Notes: generated from the sequence alone by a model not told the origin. Counted from the first letter of the stretch, positions 7,849 through 17,499 are shown. The stretch: 64,000 nt of DNA from Actinomycetota bacterium (GCA_902810695.1 CADDYV010000010.1:25119-89118); one strand, 5' to 3'. Program-made: numbers and translations.

Positions 7849-8334
7849 TTAGCCTTCCGAGGTCAGCGCGGAGTACGCCTCGCGGGCGAACCTGCGCGCC
7901 TCCGGACCAGTTTTGGGATTGAGGAACAGGAACCCGACGGCAGTGGCGAGGAGCAGGAATACAAACCTGGAAGACCTGCCGCCTCCGCTCTTGATCTTCT
8001 GGCCCCGGACCCGCCTGCTGCCCTCTTCGGCGGCGCCGACAGCCATCTCGACTTGCCTGCGCAACTTGTCGTCGTCCCAGAGCTTGGCAACCGCCTCTGC
8101 CGGGCTCTCATCGGAGAGCTCCTCGATGATATTTCTGCCTGACTCTATGAAGGTGCGGATGTTGTCCCTGAGATCGTCATCGTAGAGCAGTCGTTCGACG
8201 ACCGGTCTCACCTCCTCGTACAGGTCGGTCAGGGACCCTATCAGGTCGAATGAGGTATCTTCGGCCTGGCCCCTGATGTTTTCGATTCGATCTCTTAGCC
8301 TCTCCGCCCGGCTCTTTCCTCCAAACCCGAACAA
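7849..8334 (-). CDS. Hypothetical membrane-anchored protein (YtxH-like layout)
   Basis: A 161-residue protein with an acidic, helical N-terminal domain (residues 1-115), then a basic linker and one C-terminal transmembrane helix (FVFLLLATAVGFLFLNP, about residues 125-142). The tail GPEARRFAREAY resembles the short amphipathic tails of YtxH-type proteins, but the order of domains is reversed and I do not claim membership. It lies just downstream of ileS on the same strand with a 76-nt gap, so it may be read through from it. Confidence 0.65.
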   Translation of the reverse strand: MFGFGGKSRAERLRDRIENIRGQAEDTSFDLIGSLTDLYEEVRPVVERLLYDDDLRDNIRTFIESGRNIIEELSDESPAEAVAKLWDDDKLRRQVEMAVGAAEEGSRRVRGQKIKSGGGRSSRFVFLLLATAVGFLFLNPKTGPEARRFAREAYSALTSEG

Positions 8335-8410
8335 GACTCGACCTCCCTTTTTCTCTCTAGGATCGCCGTTTCGTGTACATCATACCCGTTTTGAGGGTTT
8401 CTTGTGTCGG

Positions 8411-11400
8411 CTATTGGTTTCCGGCGGTTTCTATCTTTACCCGCAACCTCTCGCCATCAACCTCGATGCTCTCGCCGGCGACGTCCTGGTCGAAGTCCAG
8501 TGTCCGGGCGAGTACCTCGGTCTTGAAGTATTTGCCCCAGCGTCCGCCGAGCAGCTTTCGGAAACGCTCGCTGCCAGAGAGGCTTACGGAGATGCTCTGC
8601 TCTATCTCGAAGCCCTTCTCGCGCCGCAGGTTCTGCACCTTGTGCACCAGCTCGCGAACGAGCCCCTCGTCGAGAAGCTCCCGGTCCAGTTCCGTGCTCA
8701 GCGCCACCGAGAGATCCCGCTCCCGCTCCAGGGCGTAGCCGGGTTTCTCCGTAGGCTCGACCAGCAACTCGTCAGAACTAAGCGTGATATCCTCCCCGTC
8801 CACGGCTACGGTGACGCTCTCTCCCGCGGCGGCGCGGGCTCCGACCTCCGGTGGAGCCTCTTCGAGCGCCCGGCGGATGCCCGGAACCAGCCTGCCGTAC
8901 TTCGGGCCGACTACCGAGAGATTCGGCTTGAGGTCGTAGGCCGTTACATCCTCGGTCTCGCCGAAGCGCAAAGACTTGACGTTCAGCTCGTCCAGAACCA
9001 CGTCCTTGAGACTCTCCACGCCTTCGCGGAAGCGCGAGTCTGCGTCGTCTGGCACGACCACGACCTCGCGCAGGGGCTGGCGGGTTTTGATCGCCGCCGC
9101 GTTACGCGCGGCGCGCCCGAGGGCGACTACCCGGCGAGCAGCGTCCATCCTCTCCGAGAGATCCCGGTCAACCAGCGCATCATCGGCCTCCGGCCAGTCC
9201 GCCAGGTGCACGCTCTCCGGTGCGCCGGACTCCACGTTCACCACCAGGTTCTGGTAGAGCGCCTCGGCGACGAACGGGGTGAAGGGCGCGGTGAGCTTCG
9301 CCACCGCAACCAGACATTCGTAGAGCGTGGAGTGGGCGGCCTTCTTGTCGGCGTCGTCCTCGCCCTTCCAGAACCGGCGCCGGCTGCGGCGGACGTACCA
9401 GTTCGAAAGCTCGTCCACGAACTCCTGGATGGCCCTGCTCGCCACGGTAACATCATAAACATCGAGCCTCTCCGTTACCGTCTGGGTGGTGAGCTGGAGC
9501 TCGGAGAGCGCCCAGCGGTCCATCAGGCTCCTCTCCTGCGGCGGCACGTAGTCTTCCTTCGGATCAAAGCCGTCTATGCGGGCGTAGGTGACGAAGAACG
9601 AGTAGGTGTTCCAGAGCGTGAGCAGGTACTTCCGCACGGCGTCGTCTACCTGCTCCTCGCTGAAGCGGCGGGCGTTGCCGGGGTTGGTGGCGGTGCACAG
9701 CGTCCACCTCAAGGCGTCCGCACCCTGCTTCTCAAAGAGATCCCAGGGGTTGACCACGTTGCCCCGGCTCTTACTCATCTTCTGGCCCTCGGCGTCGAGT
9801 ATGATCCCCAACACCATGCACGTCCTGTAGGAACTCTGGTCGAAGAGCATCGTCGAGACCGCGAGCAGCGAGTAGAACCAGCCCCTCGTCTGGTCGGTCC
9901 CTTCGCAGATGTAGTCCGCCGGGAACGCCCGCTCGAAACGCTCTGCCCCCATCTCCGGGTATCCCCACTGGGCGAACGGCATACTCCCCGAGTCGAACCA
10001 GGCGTCTATGACCTCTGGGACGCGGCTCGCTTCCCCGCCACACTCGCTGCAGCGCACCCTGACCCCGTCTATGTAGGGGCGGTGCAGGTCTTCGGGAACG
10101 GGGGTGAGGGAGATTTTCTCCAGTTCGTCCGTGCTGCCTACGGCGGTGATGTGTCCCTCCGCGCAGCGCCAGAGGGGGAGCGGCGTGCCCCAGTAGCGCT
10201 CGCGGCTTAAGGCCCAGTCTATGTTGTTCTTCAGCCAGTCGCCGAAGCGTCCCCACTTGATGTGCTCGGGGACCCAGTTGATCCCCTCGTTCTCCCGCAA
10301 AAGCTCGTCCAGGACGCGGGTCGTCCGGGCGTACCAGGCTTGCTTGGCGTAGTACAGAAGCGGTGAGCCGCACCGCCAGCAGTGGGGGTAGGGGTGCTCG
10401 TACTCCTCTGCGCGCAGCAGAAGCCCCTTCTCGCGCAACTCCTCGACGAGCCCGGCGTCAGCGTCCTTGACGAACTGCCCGGCAAACGGGCCGACGCGCT
10501 CGTCGAAGGTGCCGTCCGGCTTCACGGGATGGATGGTCGGGAGGCCGTAGCGCTGCCCGGTGCGCAGGTCGTCCTCGCCGTAGGCAGGGGCGGTGTGGAC
10601 GAGTCCTGTCCCTTCGGTCGTCGTAACGTAGTCGCCGAGCACGACGGTGAAGAGGTTTTCGGTTTCCTCGACGGGCACGTAGTCGAAGGGGCGGCGGTAC
10701 TTGAGCCCTTCCAGCTCGCTGCCCTTCTTCGTCTCAAGGACTTTGTATTCGCCCTCGCCGAGCACCCTATCCAGCAGTTCGGCGGCCAGGATGAGCCTCT
10801 CGCCGTTGGTTTCGACGGTTGCGTACTCCACGTTCGGGTTCGCGGCGACGGCGGTATTGGAGATCAGGGTCCAGGGCGTGGTGGTCCAGATGAGGAGGCT
10901 GGTCTCCGGGTCATCGGCGAGCGGCAGCCTCACGTAGATGCTCGGATCTATCACGTCCTTGTAGCCCTGGGCGACCTCGTGGGAGGAGAGGGAGGTCTGG
11001 TCGCGGGGGCAGTGGGCGGTTACCTTGTAGCCCTCGTAGAGCAAGTCTTGCTCGTAGAGCGTCTTCAGAGCCCACCAGACGCTCTGGATGTAGGAGTTGT
11101 CCAGCGTGCGGTAGGGGTTCTCCATGTCCACCCAGTAACCCATCCGGTCGCTCATCTTCTTCCAGTCTCCGACGTAGCGGAAGACGGACTCGCGGCAGAG
11201 GCGGTTGAACTCCTCGACGCCGTATTTCTCTATGTCGGGTTTTCCGGTGAGGCCCAGCTCCTTCTCGACCTCCAGCTCGACGGGCAGTCCGTGGCAGTCC
11301 CAGCCGCCCTTGCGCTCGACCCGGTAGCCGCGCATGGTCTTGTAGCGCGGGATGAGGTCCTTGAAGGTGCGAGCCGGGACGTGGTGGAAGCCGGGACGGC

Positions 11401-11557
11401 CATTGGCGGTCGGCGGACCCTCGTAGAAGACGAACTGCTTGTCTTCTGGCCTGCTCTCGACCGACTTCTTGAACGCCCTGCTCTTCTCCCAGAACTGCAG
11501 AACCTTCTTCTCCAGCTCCGGGAAGCTGACCTGTGGATCTACCCTCTCGAACGCCAC
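8411..11557 (-). CDS. ileS: Isoleucyl-tRNA synthetase
   Basis: A class Ia synthetase of 1048 residues that charges tRNA-Ile. The HIGH-equivalent is NGRPGFHHV and the KMSKS loop is GQKMSKSRGN. The editing domain (TTPWTLISN) and a CxxC pair (RVRCSECGG) lie between. Its length and the PGFHH form fit the longer, eukaryote-like IleS type, which is often less sensitive to mupirocin; that last point is family knowledge. I start at GTG 11557 (AFERVDPQVSFPELE), preceded by AAGGAG and GCGAGG. ATG 11614 would add 19 residues unlike the family. A T-box leader precedes it. Confidence 0.95.
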   Translation of the reverse strand: MAFERVDPQVSFPELEKKVLQFWEKSRAFKKSVESRPEDKQFVFYEGPPTANGRPGFHHVPARTFKDLIPRYKTMRGYRVERKGGWDCHGLPVELEVEKELGLTGKPDIEKYGVEEFNRLCRESVFRYVGDWKKMSDRMGYWVDMENPYRTLDNSYIQSVWWALKTLYEQDLLYEGYKVTAHCPRDQTSLSSHEVAQGYKDVIDPSIYVRLPLADDPETSLLIWTTTPWTLISNTAVAANPNVEYATVETNGERLILAAELLDRVLGEGEYKVLETKKGSELEGLKYRRPFDYVPVEETENLFTVVLGDYVTTTEGTGLVHTAPAYGEDDLRTGQRYGLPTIHPVKPDGTFDERVGPFAGQFVKDADAGLVEELREKGLLLRAEEYEHPYPHCWRCGSPLLYYAKQAWYARTTRVLDELLRENEGINWVPEHIKWGRFGDWLKNNIDWALSRERYWGTPLPLWRCAEGHITAVGSTDELEKISLTPVPEDLHRPYIDGVRVRCSECGGEASRVPEVIDAWFDSGSMPFAQWGYPEMGAERFERAFPADYICEGTDQTRGWFYSLLAVSTMLFDQSSYRTCMVLGIILDAEGQKMSKSRGNVVNPWDLFEKQGADALRWTLCTATNPGNARRFSEEQVDDAVRKYLLTLWNTYSFFVTYARIDGFDPKEDYVPPQERSLMDRWALSELQLTTQTVTERLDVYDVTVASRAIQEFVDELSNWYVRRSRRRFWKGEDDADKKAAHSTLYECLVAVAKLTAPFTPFVAEALYQNLVVNVESGAPESVHLADWPEADDALVDRDLSERMDAARRVVALGRAARNAAAIKTRQPLREVVVVPDDADSRFREGVESLKDVVLDELNVKSLRFGETEDVTAYDLKPNLSVVGPKYGRLVPGIRRALEEAPPEVGARAAAGESVTVAVDGEDITLSSDELLVEPTEKPGYALERERDLSVALSTELDRELLDEGLVRELVHKVQNLRREKGFEIEQSISVSLSGSERFRKLLGGRWGKYFKTEVLARTLDFDQDVAGESIEVDGERLRVKIETAGNQ

Positions 11558-11635
11558 GATCTCCTCGCTCTCCTTTATAAACCTAAGGCTCCCGCTCCAG
11601 ACGGACGGAGCCATCTCCTAAAACTCCGCCGCAGG

Positions 11636-11912
11636 AACGGGAGCCTCGCCATGAAAAGCTCTCGCGGTACCATCCTGCTTGCCCGGAGCCTCACGGCTCC
11701 GGACCTCTTCGCGGGTGCGCCTGTGAACACCCTTCCGCTGTAACGGGCGGACCCGGCCAGCCCTACTAACGCCTGGACTACTTCTTAGCAGCCCTTCGCT
11801 TTCGGACGGGCGGCTCGGGGAGGATCTTCGGGCCGCTTCCCGCGCCGGACTCTCACCATCTCCGGCTCGCTCTTACAGGATTCGGCGACCCTACTCGTTC
11901 CCGTTAACGCCT
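11636..11912 (-). promoter_or_regulatory. T-box riboswitch controlling ileS
   Basis: Reading on the minus strand, the leader shows a stem I start (GAACGAGTAGGG near 11891-11902), the distal stem I element GGAGATGGTGAGAGTCC, a specifier loop GAAGATCCTCC with ATC (Ile) at 11823-11825, a stem III hairpin CCGGAGCC-GTGA-GGCTCCGG, and the T-box sequence AGGATGGTACCGCG (11663-11676) that pairs with the uncharged tRNA acceptor end. No U-run terminator follows, so control is probably at translation initiation, as described for actinobacterial ileS T-boxes. Confidence 0.92.
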
Positions 11913-12004
11913 GTATAAAAAGCTTTGTAGCCCCGAAAGGCGGGGATGTCAAGTTAGCTGCTATGAAAGAGAGCGCCGCAGTAGATTGGATCTTTAAGCT
12001 CCTC

Positions 12005-12046
12005 GTAAGGAGTCGGTAAGAACTGCGTAAGATTTGTCGCTTAAAT
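12005..12046 (+). promoter_or_regulatory. Three 11-bp direct repeats (GTAAG) and -10 element upstream of ccdA
   Basis: GTAAG occurs at 12005, 12016 and 12027, exactly 11 bp apart, and a -10-like TTAAAT lies at 12041-12046. An 11-bp direct repeat next to the -35 region is the usual layout for OmpR/PhoB-type activators. The response regulator at 13584 in the same gene run is the obvious candidate; this link is inferred. The region 11913-12110 otherwise holds no gene. Confidence 0.55.
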
Positions 12047-12110
12047 TCCGTTTCGGAGTACGATTTCCAGGATTAGGGGAGAAGATACGTGAGTTGGATA
12101 ATCGGAAGAT

Positions 12111-12821
12111 ATGGCTGAGCCGACGCTGGCGCTGGCTGCTGTCGCAGGGCTCGCTTCCTTCCTCTCACCCTGTGTGTTGCCGATCTTACCGGCCTTCGTG
12201 GCGCAGATGGCGGGCAGTGCGCTCGGTTACGCCGGACCGAAACGCGGGGAGCTCTTTCTGGGTGCTGCGCTGTTCGTGGCCGGTTTCTCGGTGGTGTTCG
12301 CCGCTCTGGGCGTCGCTTTGAACGCGGCGCTCGGCGGGCTTGCTGGCGGGGAGGTAACGGTCTGGCTCTCGCGGTTGGCGGGGGCTGTGATCATAGTGCT
12401 CGGTCTGCATCTTACGGGTTTGCTGCACCTTCCGATCCTGGACCGACGGTACAGGCCGGGATCTAAAGTTCCCAGAGTTAGCCTCAGCCTAAGATTGAAC
12501 CGTATGGCTCCGATGCTTTTCGGTGCTTCGTTCGCGGTCGGCTGGACTCCGTGCGTCGGTCCCATCCTGGGCAGCACGCTGGCGCTGGCCGCAGTCCGAC
12601 CCGCTTCGGCGTTTTTGCTGCTGGTGGCTTATGCGCTGGGGCTTGGGACGCCTTTCTTGCTGGTCGGGCTTTTCCCCGCACAGGCGTTCGCGTTTCTAAA
12701 GAAGCACCGGCGTATGGCGGCGCGCCTGCACGCGGCTTTCGGCGTGATCCTTGTTGTGATGGGCGTCCTCGTCTTTACCGGCGAGTTGGGCCTGCTCGCC
12801 AGCTATTTTCAGTTCTTCTAG
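12111..12821 (+). CDS. ccdA: CcdA-type thiol:disulfide membrane transporter
   Basis: A 236-residue, six-helix membrane protein that carries reducing equivalents from cytosolic thioredoxin to extracytoplasmic thiol partners. Redox cysteines sit in the two half-repeats: LSPCVLPILP (Cys21) and GWTPCVGPILG (Cys148). Length and motifs match CcdA rather than full DsbD. The next gene, 15 nt downstream, encodes an exported thioredoxin-like protein that is its likely electron acceptor. Possible roles are cytochrome c maturation or repair of oxidised surface proteins; no cytochrome c assembly gene is nearby. Confidence 0.9.
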   Translation: MAEPTLALAAVAGLASFLSPCVLPILPAFVAQMAGSALGYAGPKRGELFLGAALFVAGFSVVFAALGVALNAALGGLAGGEVTVWLSRLAGAVIIVLGLHLTGLLHLPILDRRYRPGSKVPRVSLSLRLNRMAPMLFGASFAVGWTPCVGPILGSTLALAAVRPASAFLLLVAYALGLGTPFLLVGLFPAQAFAFLKKHRRMAARLHAAFGVILVVMGVLVFTGELGLLASYFQFF

Positions 12822-12836
12822 GAGAGGAGATCCGCT

Positions 12837-13520
12837 GTGAGACCGGAAATACCCAGGCCGCTGGTCCTTATCGTTGCTTTGATCGCCGTCGTCGGGGCCA
12901 TTACTCTTATCGAGCTCAGGATCAACGCTACCGGAGCGGGTGATACACGGGCTTCCGCAAAACCCAGGCCCGCCGCGCAACACGAACAGACGGGCCATCC
13001 GAGTAGAGTCGCCAGGGAAACCTCCAGAACGAAAGCTACGTTCCTACCGGATGAGCTTAACTATCCGCGCCCTGCGGAGATAACCAACCCTACCGGATTC
13101 ATCAACACGAAGAACGTCTCGATACAGAGGCTGGCGGAGGAGCACAAGGTCGTCCTGCTCGACTTCTGGACTTACGATTGCATCAACTGCCAGCACACCC
13201 AGCCGCACCTCAACGGCTGGTACGAGAAGTATAAAAAAGACGGGCTCGTGATCGTCGGCGTCCACACGCCGGAGTTCGGCTACGAGAGCAATTACTCTAA
13301 CGTCCGGGCGGCTGTGGAGCGGGCAAACATCCGCTACCCGGTCGTTCTGGACAACCACTACGCCACCTGGAACGCCTACGACAATCACTACTGGCCCGCG
13401 ATGTATCTGATAGACGCGAGCGGACACATCCGCTACAAGCACATCGGCGAGGGCGCATACAGGCAGACCGACGCCATGATCCGCAAGTTGCTTGCGGAGA
13501 GAAACAGGAGATATAACTGA
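12837..13520 (+). CDS. Membrane-anchored thioredoxin-like protein (TlpA/DipZ type)
   Basis: A 227-residue protein with one N-terminal membrane helix (residues 8-27), a variable linker to about 80, and a thioredoxin fold facing outward. The active site is DFWTYDCINCQHTQP (Cys115, Cys118), the form found in DipZ C-terminal domains. GVHTPEFGYE and NHYWPAMYLIDASG are further DipZ-like motifs. It starts at GTG 12837 after GGAGAGGAG. Together with CcdA it separates into two polypeptides what DipZ has in one. Confidence 0.88.
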   Translation: MRPEIPRPLVLIVALIAVVGAITLIELRINATGAGDTRASAKPRPAAQHEQTGHPSRVARETSRTKATFLPDELNYPRPAEITNPTGFINTKNVSIQRLAEEHKVVLLDFWTYDCINCQHTQPHLNGWYEKYKKDGLVIVGVHTPEFGYESNYSNVRAAVERANIRYPVVLDNHYATWNAYDNHYWPAMYLIDASGHIRYKHIGEGAYRQTDAMIRKLLAERNRRYN

Positions 13521-13583
13521 TCGGAGTAGAGCGTGGGAGTCCGGAATCCCGCTATAATCGGGAAAACCCAAGGAGCAGCACAG

Positions 13584-14270
13584 GTGGCGAAGATCCTGGT
13601 CGTTGATGATGAGCCCAACATCCGGGAGGTAGTCGGCCTCTACCTGGAGAGAGACGGTCACACCGTCATCTCCGCTTCCAATGGCAATGAAGCCTTGAAG
13701 CTCTACGAGAGGGTCAGGCCGGATTTGGTGGTGCTGGATCTCATGCTGCCCGGGGTGAGCGGGCTCGAAGTGTGCCGGCGCATCCAGGCAGAGCGGAGGG
13801 TACCCCTGATCATGCTGACTGCCAGGGGTGAGGAGGAAGACAGAATCATCGGGCTGGGACTCGGAGCCGACGACTACGTGACCAAGCCCTTCTCGCCGCG
13901 CGAGCTGGCGGCCCGCGTCGAAGCGGTACTCCGGCGGACCAACGAAGCGCAGGCGAGTCCGGTGGTTGGCGGGGCGCTGGTTTTCGAAGAGTTGCGGATA
14001 GATCGCAGCACGCGCGAGGTAACCGTTCACGGTGAGCCGGTAACGCTCACGGCGCGGGAGTTCGATCTGCTCTACCATCTGGCCTCTCATCCCAGGCGCG
14101 TATTTACCAGAGACCAGTTGATGGAGGCGGTCTGGGGATATGCCTTCTCCGCCGATACCAGCACCGTTACCGTCCACATACGCAGGCTGCGCGAGAAGAT
14201 AGAGAAGAACTCCACCAAACCGCGCTATCTCCAGACCGTATGGGGCGTTGGCTACCGGTTCGGCGGATGA
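13584..14270 (+). CDS. OmpR/PhoB-family response regulator
   Basis: A 228-residue DNA-binding response regulator. The receiver domain begins KILVVDDEP and the phosphorylated aspartate is in VVLDLMLPG (about residue 52). TARGEEED and DDYVTKPFSPREL follow. The C-terminal winged helix ends TVWGVGYRFGG. The GTG start at 13584 has AAGGAG 8 nt upstream; a -10-like TATAAT stands at 13553-13558, so it may also have its own promoter. It overlaps the kinase gene by 4 nt (ATGA). Nearby 11-bp direct repeats at 12005, 15626 and 17500 are candidate targets. Confidence 0.93.
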   Translation: MAKILVVDDEPNIREVVGLYLERDGHTVISASNGNEALKLYERVRPDLVVLDLMLPGVSGLEVCRRIQAERRVPLIMLTARGEEEDRIIGLGLGADDYVTKPFSPRELAARVEAVLRRTNEAQASPVVGGALVFEELRIDRSTREVTVHGEPVTLTAREFDLLYHLASHPRRVFTRDQLMEAVWGYAFSADTSTVTVHIRRLREKIEKNSTKPRYLQTVWGVGYRFGG

Positions 14271-15511
14271 CAAAGCTGGCCTGGACCACTCTTGCCGCGC
14301 TCGTGTTCTTTGCGGGCGCTCTGGCGATCACGCTGGCGTTCGCCGCGACCGTGTTCGGGATACCTCGGGCCGACCTGTCAGGAGTGGCATTGCTGCTGGT
14401 CGGTTCGGGAGGCATCGTCGGGATTGCGGCTCTGATCTTGATGCACCCCGCCGTGCTCGGGCGCATCGGGGGTGTGCGGGGACACCTCGTGGGTGTCAGC
14501 CTTATCGGAAGCCTGCTCCTGTCAGGAATGGTGCTCGCCGGGTCTTGGGAGATGTTTCTCTCCGAACACGATCTCTCGGTGCTGCTGACGATGCTGCTCT
14601 TTGCGTCGCTTCTGGCGGCTGGGTTTAGCCTGTACGGAGCGGCACCGCTCGCGCGGAGGGTCGAGCAACTGCGGCGCGGGACGGCCCGACTCGCCAGCGG
14701 AGAATTGCAGACGAAAGTGCCTGTCGAGGGTCACGACGAACTCGCCGGACTTGCCCGAGATTTCAACCGCATGGCGCGAGATCTGCAGAGAGCGACGAAG
14801 CGCGAGCGGGAGGTAGAAAGTGCCCGGAGAGACCTGATAGCCGCCATCTCCCACGATCTCCGCACGCCACTTGCCTCGGCGCGCGCTCTGATCGAGGCGA
14901 TCAGCGATGGCGTTGTTGCGGATCCAGAGTCCAAAGCGCGCTATCTCGAATCGGCGCGTAGAGAGCTCGAAAAGCTCGGCGAACTGGTAAACGACCTCTT
15001 CGAGCTCGCCCAGCTCGACGCCGGTGTGCTGAGGATGGACCTTGAGGAGACCTCGCTGCGCGATTTGATCTCCGATACATTGTCCAGCTTTAACCTTCAA
15101 GCTGAAGGAAAGGGTGTGCGTCTGATCGGAGAGGTTTCTGAGGATGTGGATCCCGTACTCGCGAACCCATCCAAACTGCAGCGTGTTCTTTACAATTTGG
15201 TTGCCAATGCCCTGCGCCACACGCCGACTGATGGCACCATATTTCTCCGTGCGACCGCCGATGAAGAGGTGGTGCGGGTAGAGGTATCTGACTCGGGGGA
15301 GGGCATAGCTCCCGAGGACCTGCCGCATATCTTCGAACGCTCGTTCCGTGGCGAGAAGTCCAGGACTCGCGCCGGTATGGAGGACGACTCCAGCGCTGGA
15401 CTGGGGCTGGCGATAGCCCGCGGCCTGATCGAAGCCCACGGTGGTGAGATCAAGGCCGAGAGCCGCTTAGGTCATGGCTCCAGTTTTCGCTTCACGCTTC
15501 GCCGGGGGTAG
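14267..15511 (+). CDS. Sensor histidine kinase
   Basis: A 414-residue membrane kinase, partner of the regulator it overlaps. Hydrophobic helices lie at about 8-30, 36-58, 72-92 and 102-124, so the sensor is mostly intramembrane with little extracellular domain. A HAMP linker follows (about 125-178). HisKA carries AISHDLRTPLASA with the phospho-accepting His196. HATPase motifs are NALRHTP, DSGEGIAPEDLPHIFERS and GLGLAIARGLIEAHGG. The start at ATG 14267 is chosen because it overlaps the regulator's stop; an ATG at 14240 is in frame. Confidence 0.93.
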   Translation: MTKLAWTTLAALVFFAGALAITLAFAATVFGIPRADLSGVALLLVGSGGIVGIAALILMHPAVLGRIGGVRGHLVGVSLIGSLLLSGMVLAGSWEMFLSEHDLSVLLTMLLFASLLAAGFSLYGAAPLARRVEQLRRGTARLASGELQTKVPVEGHDELAGLARDFNRMARDLQRATKREREVESARRDLIAAISHDLRTPLASARALIEAISDGVVADPESKARYLESARRELEKLGELVNDLFELAQLDAGVLRMDLEETSLRDLISDTLSSFNLQAEGKGVRLIGEVSEDVDPVLANPSKLQRVLYNLVANALRHTPTDGTIFLRATADEEVVRVEVSDSGEGIAPEDLPHIFERSFRGEKSRTRAGMEDDSSAGLGLAIARGLIEAHGGEIKAESRLGHGSSFRFTLRRG

Positions 15512-15625
15512 CAGTTCAGGATGCGCCATATCGTACAAAGATTTTTGGATTCACTGGAGCTGCTTTCTTACATGATCCAGTTGCGCTTTGTGAGCGTACT
15601 ATTTGTCAGAGGAATTTAAGCTCAT

Positions 15626-15656
15626 GTTCATCTTCTGTTCATAAATTAGCTTTAAT
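15626..15656 (+). promoter_or_regulatory. 11-bp direct repeat (GTTCA) and -10 element before the molybdoenzyme gene
   Basis: TGTTCAT occurs at 15625-15631 and 15636-15642, 11 bp apart, and a -10-like TTTAAT lies at 15651-15656, nine nucleotides after the second pentamer. Spacing matches the sites at 12005 and 17500, though the pentamer differs. It suggests activation of the gene at 15697 by an OmpR-type regulator. Confidence 0.5.
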
Positions 15657-15696
15657 CTGAAGACGCACAAGATACGAGAAGCGGAGGTTTAAGGTC

Positions 15697-17373
15697 ATGG
15701 GTGCCAGATCGAGGGCGGCAATAGCGGGCGTCGCGGGCGGCGTTGTAACTTTCGGGATCACAGAACTGGTCCACGGTTTATACGATCCCGTCCCATCAGT
15801 GCTTGTATCGGTTGCCCAGATCATAGCCAGATTGACGCCGGGTGCGCTGGTAACGAAGGGCATCGAGACTCTGGGTACGGCGGACGTGCCAACCTTGATC
15901 ACGGTCGCGGTGATCGGAACGCTGGCGATAGCGGCCTTCCTCGCAAACCTGAGCCGCAGTCGTCCGCTTGCTGCCCTGGTAGGCGTGGCGGGTCTGGGCG
16001 CGATCGCACTCTACGCCACCTTCGCCGAACCTTTTACCTCTTCTGTAGCTACAGTCTTGACCATACTCGCGGCTCTGGCCGCTGGCTGTGTCGTTGCCGT
16101 TTTCTTGAGGGGCATTTCCGGTTTGCGAAGTGAGAAAAAGCCTGCATCTTCCACCGAAGGTGGGGATCACAGAGTACCGCAGATGCCAGACGTCAGGTAC
16201 AGAGAGTCGGGGGAGGGAGGGGAGATATCGGTTGGACGCCGCAGTTTCCTCGCGCTCAGTGGCCTCGCGACGCTGGCGGGGCTTGCTGCCGTGGGTGTGG
16301 GGCGCGCCCTGGGAAGCGGGCAAGCGCAGCAAGTGAGCCGGCCCCACAAGCTGAAACTCCCCGGGAAGCCATCCGCCCCAAAAGGTTCCGGGACTTCCGT
16401 CGCAGGCTCTGGGAGCAAAACTGTAACGCACAAGACCTTGCCGCCCCCGCCCAGATCGGCCTCCATAGAAACAAAAGGGATGCCGGAGTTGATCACACCC
16501 GCCAAGAACTTCTATCTCATAGACACCGAACTTTCCTCGCCCCGGCTCGACGCCAAAACCTGGAAGCTTTCGGTCAAGGGAGCGGTAGATAACCCGTTCG
16601 AGATGACCTACAAAGATCTCCTCGGCATGTCCACCATCGAGGCGGACATCACGCTCTCCTGCGTCTCCAACCCGGTTGGCGGCGGTCTCGTCTCCAATGG
16701 CCGCTGGACCGGCGTACTGCTCTCCGATGTTTTAAAAGAAGCCGGGGTAAGCCGCGACAAGATCACCCGCGCCTCCAGACAACTCGTGGGCAGGAGCGTG
16801 GACGGCTTTACGACGGGCTTCAAGACGGAAATCGCACTCGACGGTCGCAATGCGCTGGTTGCCTTCGGGTTGAACGGGGACCAGCTTCCCATCATTCACG
16901 GCTACCCGGTGAGGCTGGTCGTGCCAGGGCTCTACGGTTACGTCTCGGCTACCAAATGGCTCACTGAGATAGAGCTTACGAACTGGAGCTTCGACGCGTA
17001 CTGGATCCAACGCACCTGGTCCAAGCAAGGCCCCATCAAAACCCAGTCCCGAATAGACACCGTAACAGACGGGGACACACTCAAGGCGGGCAGGACCCCG
17101 ATCGGTGGTGTCGCCTGGGCTCCTCACCGGGGTATCTCTAAAGTTGAGGTTTCAACAGATAACGGGTTCACCTGGCACAAAGCCCGACTCGCCAGACCCC
17201 TGAGTATTGATACCTGGCGCCAGTACGTCTACTACTGGGACGCTGAACCCGGCAACTATACACTCAAAGTACGCGCCACCGACGGGACCGGCAAAACCCA
17301 GACCGCCAGGGAAACCCCACCGCACCCCTCCGGCGCCACCGGCTATGACACGGTAAACGTAACCGTGTCATGA
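15697..17373 (+). CDS. Membrane-anchored sulfite-oxidase-like molybdopterin oxidoreductase
   Basis: A 558-residue protein. The N-terminal third has about four membrane helices (residues 8-150). A second translocation-type signal lies inside, with GRRSFLALSG at 180-189, a twin-arginine-like motif before a hydrophobic stretch. The molybdopterin domain follows from about 265, with the metal-ligand cysteine in TLSCVSNPVGGG (Cys322), and a C-terminal Mo-cofactor dimerisation domain (about 440-555). It probably oxidises or reduces a small extracellular substrate; the substrate is unknown. It lies just downstream of ccdA/thioredoxin/two-component genes, suggesting envelope redox control. Confidence 0.87.
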   Translation: MGARSRAAIAGVAGGVVTFGITELVHGLYDPVPSVLVSVAQIIARLTPGALVTKGIETLGTADVPTLITVAVIGTLAIAAFLANLSRSRPLAALVGVAGLGAIALYATFAEPFTSSVATVLTILAALAAGCVVAVFLRGISGLRSEKKPASSTEGGDHRVPQMPDVRYRESGEGGEISVGRRSFLALSGLATLAGLAAVGVGRALGSGQAQQVSRPHKLKLPGKPSAPKGSGTSVAGSGSKTVTHKTLPPPPRSASIETKGMPELITPAKNFYLIDTELSSPRLDAKTWKLSVKGAVDNPFEMTYKDLLGMSTIEADITLSCVSNPVGGGLVSNGRWTGVLLSDVLKEAGVSRDKITRASRQLVGRSVDGFTTGFKTEIALDGRNALVAFGLNGDQLPIIHGYPVRLVVPGLYGYVSATKWLTEIELTNWSFDAYWIQRTWSKQGPIKTQSRIDTVTDGDTLKAGRTPIGGVAWAPHRGISKVEVSTDNGFTWHKARLARPLSIDTWRQYVYYWDAEPGNYTLKVRATDGTGKTQTARETPPHPSGATGYDTVNVTVS

Positions 17374-17499
17374 GCCACAGAACGGAAATAACTCTGAACC
17401 AGATTAACCTTAACCGTTTTATAGAGGTTTACTGTGTAAAGTAACCAAAAGGACGTTTTGCTTCTATTAACGTAGGTTACAATAACAATATTTAGTTGC

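Noticed and set aside
8276..11743. Long plus-strand open frames opposite ileS (8276-10210 and 10382-11743)
   Set aside because: They are antisense to a full-length ileS with all motifs. GC-rich third positions keep the opposite strand open, and the predicted peptides look like no family.
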